A DNA stretch of 64,000 nt from Nonlabens sp. YIK11. GTDB lineage: Bacteria > Bacteroidota > Bacteroidia > Flavobacteriales > Flavobacteriaceae. The stretch's first letter is position 1. Every line of letters begins with the position of its first letter. Below, piece after piece: positions 53,577 to 61,051 of the stretch. The stretch is from assembly GCF_001413925.1 (NCBI RefSeq), contig NZ_LBMJ01000001.1:186001-250000 (forward strand). Reading direction: 5' to 3'. Both the position numbers and the translations under genes were made by a program. Under the pieces are notes generated by a model that was not told the DNA's origin, ran no database searches, and saw only the letters and a list, made by a program, of their open reading frames with translations.

Positions 53577-54258
53577 TTCAAAAATCAAAATCCTTCTCGC
53601 TGAAGATGAGCCCTCACTCGCCATGATTGTCAAGGAAAGTCTCGAAACCAGAGATTTTGACGTCACTCTTTGTGAAGATGGTCAGAAAGCCTACGACTCC
53701 TTTTTAGGCAATGATTTTGATCTATTAGTACTGGACGTTATGATGCCCTTAATGGATGGTTTTGAACTTGCGACCAAAATCAGAAAAAACAACCCGTCGA
53801 TCCCTATCGTTTTTCTAACGGCCAAGGCACAGACAGAAGATGTCCTGAAAGGTTTTCATGTAGGAGGTAATGATTATTTGAAAAAACCATTTTCTATGGA
53901 AGAATTGATTGTACGCATTCACAATCTTCTGGAACGTAAAAATGTACAGCAATCAGCTGATACATTTAGTATAGGCAGGTATCTTTTCAACTTTCCGCAG
54001 CAAAAATTAAGTTTTGAAGAGAACGAACCCGTGAAGCTTACACATAGGGAATCCCACTTGCTCTATCACCTTATACAGAATAAAAACAAGGTACTGGATC
54101 GCAGTTATATCTTACAAAAGCTTTGGGGCAGTGACGATTTTTTTACCGGCCGCAGTATGGATGTCTTTATCACAAAGTTGCGCAAGAAGCTTGCTAAAGA
54201 TGAAGCTTTGGAAATCGTGAACGTTAGAGGTTATGGTTACAAATTGCTGTGCCCATAG
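53569..54258 (+). CDS. OmpR/PhoB-type response regulator
   Basis: A 229-residue DNA-binding regulator. Receiver residues: ILLAEDEPSLA, phospho-Asp in LLVLDVMMPLMDGFEL and Lys in DYLKKPFSMEE. The C-terminal winged helix is LTHRESHLLYHLIQNKNKVLDRSYILQKLWGSDDFFTGRSMDVFITKLRKKL. The start ATG overlaps the kinase stop codon (8 nt). Targets are not visible; the divergent GLPGLI genes are candidates. Confidence 0.95.
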   Translation: MNSSKIKILLAEDEPSLAMIVKESLETRDFDVTLCEDGQKAYDSFLGNDFDLLVLDVMMPLMDGFELATKIRKNNPSIPIVFLTAKAQTEDVLKGFHVGGNDYLKKPFSMEELIVRIHNLLERKNVQQSADTFSIGRYLFNFPQQKLSFEENEPVKLTHRESHLLYHLIQNKNKVLDRSYILQKLWGSDDFFTGRSMDVFITKLRKKLAKDEALEIVNVRGYGYKLLCP

Positions 54259-54294
54259 ATATAAGCTACTTATATGATGATTGTTTCATAGTTC

Positions 54295-54308
54295 GCTTTC
54301 GCGAAAGC
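54295..54308. repeat. GCTTTCGCGAAAGC palindrome, copy 14
   Basis: Between the convergent response regulator and DUF427 genes. Confidence 0.95.
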
Positions 54309-54341
54309 GAATAAGTTAAAATCAAGTACTGAACTCCTGCT

Positions 54342-54623
54342 CTATTTAGTAACCTCAACACCTTTCCAAAACGCCACATGTCCCTCAATTTCCTTGGCGG
54401 CCATTTTAGGGTCTGGATAATACCATGCGGCATCTTTATTGGTTTTATCCTCAACCTCTAATGAATAATAGCTGGCAGTGCCTTTCCAGGGACAAGAGGT
54501 AGTTTTATCGCTGGGTTTGAAGAACTCTTGTTTTAATGAAGATTTTGGGAAATAGTGGTTGTTCTCGACCACTACGGTTGTATCACTTTCTGCTATAACC
54601 TTGTTGTTCCAGATCGCTTTCAT
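54342..54623 (-). CDS. DUF427 family protein
   Basis: A 93-residue protein with the DUF427 pattern: MKAIWNNKVIAESDTTVVVENNHYFP, then CPWKGTASYYSL and WYYPDPKMAAKEIEGHVAFWKGVEV. It is small and soluble; function unknown. It stands alone between the response regulator and the M43 protease. Confidence 0.9.
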   Translation of the reverse strand: MKAIWNNKVIAESDTTVVVENNHYFPKSSLKQEFFKPSDKTTSCPWKGTASYYSLEVEDKTNKDAAWYYPDPKMAAKEIEGHVAFWKGVEVTK

Positions 54624-54784
54624 ATTATTCCTTTTCTACTAAATTAACATCTAGAGTACGGTTCTAGCATTGATTTGTAAATCATTTAAAGAAATCAATG
54701 CAGTTTGTCGAAAACACCTACATCAATGTTAAGGATTTATTAATAATTATTTTACATTGTCGGTTCATTATAAATCTAATCTCA

Positions 54785-55804
54785 ATGAAGAAAATTATTT
54801 TATCCCTGTTTGCTACGGCGCTCCTTATCGCTTGTAGTGAAAACACAGACGTTCAAGAAGAAGTCTTGATCAACAATGACGGTGTGCAGACCGCAGAATT
54901 GCGCAAGTGTTTTGCCTCAGAAAACTTTGATAAAATGATGCTCAATCCAGAGTATCAAAAAAACGTTCAATTAATTGAAGATCAAACCCAATCATATATA
55001 GCAGATATGGAATTGCAGGCCAAAAAAGGTAAGCCAGGTGGCAAACCAAGTGGCGGTGGCGGTACTCCAGTCGGTGATAATCTAGGTGTTGTCAATATAC
55101 CAGTCTTGGTACACGTGATCTATAGCAACAACGCTGAGAATATAAGCGATGCTCAAATCAATTCACAAATTGCCGTGTTAAACCAAGACTTTAGAAAGTC
55201 AAATTCTGACGTGAATCAAGTTCCTTCTCAATTTGCTGATCTAGCTGCAGATTCTGAAGTAACCTTTACACTTGCAGGAGTTACAAGAAAAGCGTCTTCA
55301 AGAACTTCTTGGGGAACAAATAATGCTATGAAGAGTTCTGCAAATGGTGGTGTTGACGTTGTTGATCCAGCCAATTACTTAAATATCTGGGTATGTAACA
55401 TAGGTGGTGGCATTTTAGGATATGCACAATTTCCTGGTGGATCTGCAGCTACTGACGGTGTGGTAATCTCTCCACAGTATTTCGGAAACACTGGTAGTGT
55501 ATCGGCTCCATTTGATCAAGGTCGTACTGCTACTCATGAAGTAGGTCATTATTTGAACCTACGCCACATTTGGGGTGATGGAAGATGTAACCGCGATGAT
55601 TTTGTTAGCGACACGCCAACATCTGACAGAGCAAATTACGGCTGTCCTACATATCCTACAACCAATTGTAGAAGTGCAGACATGACGATGAACTACATGG
55701 ATTATACAAACGATGCTTGCATGTATATGTTTAGTTCAGGTCAAAAAGCGAGAATGAGAGCGCTATTTGCCGCTGGTGGTGCGAGAGAATCACTTATTAA
55801 ATAA
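54785..55804 (+). CDS. M43-family zinc metalloprotease, lipoprotein
   Basis: A 339-residue protein with lipobox LLIACSEN (Cys17). The zinc-binding site is HEVGHYLNLRHIWGDG (HExxHxxxxxH) near residue 250 and the Met-turn region is MTMNYMDYTNDACMYMFSSGQ. This matches pappalysin-like M43 peptidases. The true start is the ATG at 54785, which gives the signal peptide; the frame opens 29 codons further up. No C-terminal type IX sorting domain is present, so it is probably surface-anchored or periplasmic rather than released. Confidence 0.92.
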   Translation: MKKIILSLFATALLIACSENTDVQEEVLINNDGVQTAELRKCFASENFDKMMLNPEYQKNVQLIEDQTQSYIADMELQAKKGKPGGKPSGGGGTPVGDNLGVVNIPVLVHVIYSNNAENISDAQINSQIAVLNQDFRKSNSDVNQVPSQFADLAADSEVTFTLAGVTRKASSRTSWGTNNAMKSSANGGVDVVDPANYLNIWVCNIGGGILGYAQFPGGSAATDGVVISPQYFGNTGSVSAPFDQGRTATHEVGHYLNLRHIWGDGRCNRDDFVSDTPTSDRANYGCPTYPTTNCRSADMTMNYMDYTNDACMYMFSSGQKARMRALFAAGGARESLIK

Positions 55805-55824
55805 AATGAAATACCACTAAATAT

Positions 55825-55855
55825 AAAACCCGAGCCATAAGCTCGGGTTTTTTTA
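55825..55855 (+). terminator. Terminator after M43 protease
   Basis: AAACCCGAGC / GCTCGGGTTT stem with a 5-nt loop CATAA and a T run. Confidence 0.92.
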
Positions 55856-55982
55856 TAATAAAAATGAATTAATAGATGCTTCATGCAAAGTTTAGAACTA
55901 AACCAGAGAATTTTTTCAATATTAAAAGATCCTAAACAAAAAGCTTCTACTTATCAAATAAGTAAAGAATGAGCTCCTCAAA

Positions 55983-57149
55983 TTAAGGCATTCCGCAAAG
56001 GACACCACCATTACGGCTGCTACCTGCGATCACTTCAAAATCTCCAAAAATTGCACCTGGGCCAATTGGTTGAGAGCAGCTGGTGTGAATTTCTTCTACC
56101 CTACGACCATCAACCATAATATATACCTTGCTAGATAATGTTTGCTGGTTATCTTGACCTATCAATTGAATCACATCTCCTGGATCCACAGACTGATTGA
56201 ATATTTCTCCTCCACGCTGTTGTTCCACTTTAACGTCTACCGTTTGTGAACCATTGTACACTAAGCTTAAAGAGGTAACCTTTCCATCACAAGTATTGCA
56301 AGGCTCTGGTATGTCTGACTCGTCTAGGTCACAAAGTGGACCTCCATTTCTGCTTTCTCCAGCTACAATAATAAAGTCAGAAACCGCATAGCCTATCCCG
56401 ATTGGAATACTACAACTGGTATGTATTTTGGCCACCTGAGCGCCGTCGATAGACATATATATTTCTGTGCTAAGAGTTCCTTTCCTATCCGTACCATCAA
56501 TAGAGAACTGTTCTTGTGGACTTACTACTCTGTCAAAAACAATTCCACCTCTTTTTTGTTCAACGGTAATTCTAGCACTTTCAGTTCCCTCATATATAAA
56601 AGATAATGCTGTTACTTTTCCATCACAAGGACCACAAGGTATCGGCGGGTTATTCAACCCTATATTTCCTGCTGCGATGATGGTAGACATATCATCCATA
56701 CTATAGTGTGGACCTACATAATACTCATGATTCTCTGTTAAATCATAGTAGTCAGTAGAAGTGCCATCATCCTTTTTATCGAAAAAAGTTCTTCCTATTC
56801 CAGTATCTCCATCTATGGGGTTTAGAGTAATAACTCGATCACCATTATTCCCAAAAAGGCCTTCGTGAATATGGACTGGATGCATGATTCCTGGTATCGT
56901 ATTTTCTAGCTTCATGAAAGATTCCACTCCCATGATACCGGCATCTCGAATAGTTATAATACCTTGTATACCTTGTACATCGGCCTCAATGAGCTTATAG
57001 GTTACTTGATCAGCACTTTGCGGTACTACGGTAAAAAGTTGCTGAGCATTTTCTGGCGCAGTAATATCGATTCGATTTTCAAGTGAATCATCACATGAGG
57101 CTAGTAAAACCACCAATGCAGTCAATACTAGATATTTGAATTTGTTCAT
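55983..57149 (-). CDS. Lipoprotein with two tandem cysteine-paired repeats
   Basis: A 388-residue lipoprotein (lipobox LLASC, Cys19). An N-terminal part resembles CHRD domains (about residues 35-165, HPVHIHEGLFG). Two tandem copies of a roughly 105-residue module follow, beginning at CGPCDGKVTALSFIYEG (about 173) and CNTCDGKVTSLSLVYNG (about 285); each ends IHTSCSxPIGxG and SRNGGxLC. The spaced cysteines suggest disulfides outside the cell. I recognise the repeat as a Bacteroidota module but know no function. Confidence 0.75.
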   Translation of the reverse strand: MNKFKYLVLTALVVLLASCDDSLENRIDITAPENAQQLFTVVPQSADQVTYKLIEADVQGIQGIITIRDAGIMGVESFMKLENTIPGIMHPVHIHEGLFGNNGDRVITLNPIDGDTGIGRTFFDKKDDGTSTDYYDLTENHEYYVGPHYSMDDMSTIIAAGNIGLNNPPIPCGPCDGKVTALSFIYEGTESARITVEQKRGGIVFDRVVSPQEQFSIDGTDRKGTLSTEIYMSIDGAQVAKIHTSCSIPIGIGYAVSDFIIVAGESRNGGPLCDLDESDIPEPCNTCDGKVTSLSLVYNGSQTVDVKVEQQRGGEIFNQSVDPGDVIQLIGQDNQQTLSSKVYIMVDGRRVEEIHTSCSQPIGPGAIFGDFEVIAGSSRNGGVLCGMP

Positions 57150-57313
57150 AATGGGAAGTGCTATGTTTAAGAAATAAAGTTAGGTTAAGCCATCGCCAAC
57201 AAATTACCTTTTCGTCATATAGCTAATATATTAGACCAAAAATTATTTGTGTTAAACGAATGCCAACAGAACCTTGAAATTCTAAATAAGAAACGCGAAA
57301 TTATAAAGCTCTA

Positions 57314-58276
57314 TTACCTAACCTTAAAAAGGTAATCTTTAAAAAACTCTCGATCATCCTCATAAAACTGGACGATTTCTAAACCTGCCTTCTGCGCAAG
57401 CCACTCCACGATGTCATCATCATATTTTTGAGAAATTTCGGTATGAATGGTTTCCCATTTCTTAAACTCAACTTGTAGGTTTAAATGCCTTACGTCAACC
57501 GTACAAGGTTCCGTGGCGAGTAGATAGCTCTTTGCCGTTCCTGTCTGTGGATCGTATGCTTCCCAATGTTCAAAAACATCTACTGGAAAATTAGCCTGCA
57601 TTTCTTTATTGATTCGGTGCAAAAGATTTCTATTGAACTCTTGCGTGATCCCTTGGGAATCGGCATAAGCATTTTGAATAGTTAACGGATCTTTCTTTTG
57701 ATCAAACCCCATAAACAAGACATCTTTATCGCTCATGATTTCTTCTAGCTTACTTAAAAAATCAATAGCTTCTGGATGTTGAAGATTTCCTATGTTAGAT
57801 CCTAGTACAAAAATCGCTTTGGGTCTTTTATTGTACTGGGCAAGTTCTTCCAGCACCTTAAAATAAGTTCCTTGCTCACCTTGTACATCGAGGTTGGGAA
57901 ACACTTGCAATAAATCCTGTGCCAACTGATCAATTGCATTTTGGCTTATATCGATGGGTTTATATGTAAAATCAGTTTGATGATCACACAATTCCTTGAG
58001 CAACACTTTTGTTTTTTTTCCATCACCAGCACCCAACTCAATCAAATCAAAACCACCATCAATGGTTAATAGTTTACGTAAATCTGTTTTATAGGTATCT
58101 ATAATATTATACTCGGCTCCTGTGAGATAGTATTCTGGTAACTCCATGATTTGTTGAAATAGACGGTCGCCTTTATCATCATAGATATATTTAGAACTCA
58201 AGTATTTAGGAGATGAAGTCAGTCCTTTTTTGACATGGACTTCAAATTCCTTTTGAAAGGTCTCTTTTTTAGTCAT
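57314..58276 (-). CDS. egtD: L-histidine N-alpha-methyltransferase EgtD
   Basis: A 320-residue SAM-dependent methyltransferase that trimethylates histidine to hercynine. It shows YLSSKYIYDDKGDRLFQQIMELPEYYLTGAEYNI near the N-terminus and the SAM-binding LIELGAGDGKKTKVLL. The ATG at 58276 overlaps the egtB TGA (ATGA), the earlier ATG at 58312 being inside egtB. With EgtB it would make the sulfoxide precursor of ergothioneine. Confidence 0.9.
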   Translation of the reverse strand: MTKKETFQKEFEVHVKKGLTSSPKYLSSKYIYDDKGDRLFQQIMELPEYYLTGAEYNIIDTYKTDLRKLLTIDGGFDLIELGAGDGKKTKVLLKELCDHQTDFTYKPIDISQNAIDQLAQDLLQVFPNLDVQGEQGTYFKVLEELAQYNKRPKAIFVLGSNIGNLQHPEAIDFLSKLEEIMSDKDVLFMGFDQKKDPLTIQNAYADSQGITQEFNRNLLHRINKEMQANFPVDVFEHWEAYDPQTGTAKSYLLATEPCTVDVRHLNLQVEFKKWETIHTEISQKYDDDIVEWLAQKAGLEIVQFYEDDREFFKDYLFKVR

Positions 58277-59439
58277 AAAGATTGGGCTAGTCTTAAGCCT
58301 GTAAATTGCCATCTTAAATAAGGATGGAAAAAATTGCGGTAGGTAGGACGTGCATGGTTGGCCGCAGTGGCAATGGAACTACCTCTTAATACTTTTTGAT
58401 TGACCATGAATTTACCGTTGTACTCGCCTAGAGCACCATCTGGTTTCTGGTAATTGGGATAAGGTAGGTAAGCACTTTCTGTCCATTCCCATCGTTCACC
58501 CCATTTGAATTTATCTTGAGCTATTTCCCATTCAAATTCAGTAGGTAGTCTCATACCTTTCCATTGTGCAAAGGCAAAAGCTTCATAGTAGGAAATATGA
58601 GTGACGGCTGCGTTCTTGTCTATTTCTAGGGATCCCGAAAGTAAATAGTTGCTCCATGTACCATTGTCGTTAAACCAGTACATAGGTGCGCTTATGTCGT
58701 TTTTTTGAACCCAATCCCAACCTTCTGTATGCCAAAGCAAAACCTTAGTATAGCCGCCATCTTCAATAAACTGCATCCATTCTCCATTCGTCACCAGCTT
58801 ATTTGAAATAGCATATGGCTCTACAAAAACCCGATGACTAGGCAATTCATTATCATAACAAAAAGTGTCTTTGTCATGCCCTATATGATAAATCCCATCA
58901 TTTATGGGAATCATTTGTGCCGGCTGGTGCTCTACAAAAACCTCATCCTTTTGCGCGCCATAAATAGGCTGCAATGGGTTGTTGCCTAAAATGTATTTGA
59001 TATCTGTAAGCAACAATTCTTGATGTTGCTTCTCGTGATGTATCCCTATTTCTATCACCTCTAGAACCTCTGCCGCTGGCTCGCTGTACAACAACTGTAT
59101 CATTGCATTGGTGACATGAGCTCGATAGCTATAGACATCAGAAACGCTGGGACGCGATAGATTACCGCGATCTGTTCGCACGACACGTTTTCCCATGCTT
59201 TCATAGTAACTATTGAATACATAGGCGTATCGCTCGTCAAATCTTCGGTAGCCTGATAGATATTTAGTAAGTAGGAATTCCTCAAAAAACCAAGTCGTGT
59301 GTCCCAAATGCCATTTAGGTGGTGATACATCTACAATGGGCTGTACCACATAATCCTCTGTAGCCAGCGGTTTACAGATGTTTTCAGAGTCGGCTCTGGT
59401 TTGATTGAAAAGTTCGAGAAGTGGTTGATCTTGGTTCAC
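58273..59439 (-). CDS. egtB: Ergothioneine biosynthesis protein EgtB
   Basis: A 388-residue iron enzyme. The DinB-like N-terminal domain has HLGHTTWFFEEF (His47) and IHHEKQHQELL (His135 and His139), a three-His iron site; the C-terminal formylglycine-generating-like domain ends with GSSIATAANHARPTYRNFFHPYLRWQFTGLRLA. It joins a thiol donor to hercynine. Whether the donor is gamma-glutamyl-cysteine or cysteine cannot be told. No egtA, egtC or egtE is in the window. The start is GTG at 59439. Confidence 0.9.
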   Translation of the reverse strand: MNQDQPLLELFNQTRADSENICKPLATEDYVVQPIVDVSPPKWHLGHTTWFFEEFLLTKYLSGYRRFDERYAYVFNSYYESMGKRVVRTDRGNLSRPSVSDVYSYRAHVTNAMIQLLYSEPAAEVLEVIEIGIHHEKQHQELLLTDIKYILGNNPLQPIYGAQKDEVFVEHQPAQMIPINDGIYHIGHDKDTFCYDNELPSHRVFVEPYAISNKLVTNGEWMQFIEDGGYTKVLLWHTEGWDWVQKNDISAPMYWFNDNGTWSNYLLSGSLEIDKNAAVTHISYYEAFAFAQWKGMRLPTEFEWEIAQDKFKWGERWEWTESAYLPYPNYQKPDGALGEYNGKFMVNQKVLRGSSIATAANHARPTYRNFFHPYLRWQFTGLRLAQSL

Positions 59440-59443
59440 TACT

Positions 59444-59451
59444 CAAATTTA
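59444..59451 (-). promoter_or_regulatory. Promoter-like element for egtB
   Basis: TAAATTTG on the minus strand, 5 nt before the GTG. If real, the message would be nearly leaderless. Confidence 0.35.
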
Positions 59452-59555
59452 AGTGGTTTTGATTGTAAGCAGATTCCTGTTAGAGTTAACTTCTAGTTAA
59501 ACAGACCGCTGTAACCCTCGATTTTTGAAATATCAATGATATTTTTTGTGATTTC

Positions 59556-59569
59556 GCTTTCGCGAAAGC
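59556..59569. repeat. GCTTTCGCGAAAGC palindrome, copy 15
   Basis: Between egtB and thyA, flanked TTCGCTTTCGCGAAAGCGAA. Confidence 0.95.
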
Positions 59570-59599
59570 GAAACTTCAACCAAAATATTTTGAATCAAA

Positions 59600-60424
59600 T
59601 TAAACCGCCACAGCAGCCTTGATCGCAGGATAGGGATCGTAATTTTCCAAGGTAAAATCTTCGTATTTGAAATCAAATATGTCTTTGATCTCTGGATTGA
59701 GTTTCATGGTAGGCAAATCTCGTGGTGTTCTGGAGAGTTGCAGGTCAATCTGCTCGCGATGGTTGGAATAGATGTGCACGTCACCAAAAGTGTGTACAAA
59801 ATCACCGTAATCCAGCCCGCAAACCTGAGCCACCATCATGGTAAGCAAGGCGTAGCTAGCAATGTTAAAGGGAACGCCTAGAAAGACATCTGCACTGCGC
59901 TGGTAGAGCTGGCAGCTCAATTTACCATCTGCCACATAAAACTGAAAGAAGGCATGACATGGCGGTAATGCCGCCTTGCCATTGGCAACGTTTTCTGCAA
60001 AACTCTTGCTGGTATCTGGCATCACGCTGGGATTCCATGCAGTAACCATCATGCGACGGCTGTTGGGGTTGTTCTTGATGGTATGGATCACGTCTTTTAT
60101 CTGGTCAATACCTTCACTGTTCCAGTTGCGCCACTGGTGTCCATAAACAGGACCTAAATCTCCATTCTCGTCTGCCCATTCATTCCAGATACGTACGCCA
60201 TGGTCCTGCAGATATTTGATATTTGTATCTCCCTTGAGCAACCATAGCAACTCGTAAATGATGCTTTTAAGGTGTACTTTTTTTGTAGTCACTAAAGGGA
60301 ATCCTTCTTGAAGGTCAAATCGCAATTGCTGGCCAAAAACACTGCGCGTACCAGTGCCTGTGCGGTCACCCTTGTCGTTACCATTATCCAGTATATATTG
60401 TAAGAGGTCGTGATATTGCTTCAT
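59600..60424 (-). CDS. thyA: Thymidylate synthase
   Basis: A 274-residue folate-dependent enzyme making dTMP from dUMP. The catalytic cysteine is C156 in [12 protein letters not shown]; other signatures are [47 protein letters not shown] and HIYSNHREQ. Length and motifs are fully typical. A ThyA-type enzyme implies a dihydrofolate reductase elsewhere. Confidence 0.98.
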   Translation of the reverse strand: MKQYHDLLQYILDNGNDKGDRTGTGTRSVFGQQLRFDLQEGFPLVTTKKVHLKSIIYELLWLLKGDTNIKYLQDHGVRIWNEWADENGDLGPVYGHQWRNWNSEGIDQIKDVIHTIKNNPNSRRMMVTAWNPSVMPDTSKSFAENVANGKAALPPCHAFFQFYVADGKLSCQLYQRSADVFLGVPFNIASYALLTMMVAQVCGLDYGDFVHTFGDVHIYSNHREQIDLQLSRTPRDLPTMKLNPEIKDIFDFKYEDFTLENYDPYPAIKAAVAV

Positions 60425-60551
60425 GAGAAATGCTTGTCTGTTTCAGCACTAAAGAAAGCGCTTCAACTAAAGTTGAAAAATAAGAAATAGAATGATGAAC
60501 CAAATTGAATAAAGAATTTGATCCAGCTAATTTTTCAACGTGTTATTAGAA

Positions 60552-60935
60552 TTAGTCTTCTTGTTCTTCAAGAAAAGATTTTGCCCAGGAAACGGCACTA
60601 TCTATAGAATTGAAGACTCCAAACGAACCAGAATACACTTCTTGCTCCTTACCAACCGATCGAACAAGTTCTTCTCTCTGGCTAGAAACCATTGCGATAG
60701 CGACCATTTTCTTAGGGTTTACCATTTTGTAAACAGAAAGATCCACCTCATGGCCAAATTCCCTGTTCGAGATGTAAACCATTTTTTTACTTCCAAAATG
60801 ATCTTTGATGGATGTCAAAATAGTCTTGGCAATAGAAGTGGTGACCATGGTATTAGGTAGGATAGTGCTAATGACATAGTTGTCATGAAACTCCATCTGG
60901 CCGAAATCAAATTTTTTTACTTCTACTTGAGACAT
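60552..60935 (-). CDS. Conserved hypothetical protein
   Basis: A 127-residue soluble protein with no domain I can name. Alternating hydrophobic strands and helices (YVISTILPNTMVTTSIAKTILTSI, KMVYISNREFGHEVDLSVYKMV, KKMVAIAMVSS, SIDSAVSWAKSFL) suggest a SpoIIAA/STAS-like alpha/beta fold, which is a guess. It ends 127 nt before thyA. ATG at 60935 gives a clean start. Confidence 0.7.
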   Translation of the reverse strand: MSQVEVKKFDFGQMEFHDNYVISTILPNTMVTTSIAKTILTSIKDHFGSKKMVYISNREFGHEVDLSVYKMVNPKKMVAIAMVSSQREELVRSVGKEQEVYSGSFGVFNSIDSAVSWAKSFLEEQED

Positions 60936-61051
60936 ATTTCTCCTTAACTAATTATTGGGTAAATGTATAACGGAATACTAAATAAAGGTTAAATAGAAAC
61001 CTATTATTTGAGATAAACTTAAAAAGCAAAGAAATATCAGTCAAGTATTGA

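Noticed and set aside
54785..55804. Type IX secretion signal in the M43 protease
   Set aside because: The protein ends right after the catalytic domain with no sorting domain, and the N-terminus is a lipoprotein signal.
4742..59569. The palindromes as Rho-independent terminators
   Set aside because: No T run, found within genes and in divergent regions, and true terminators sit separately beside several copies.
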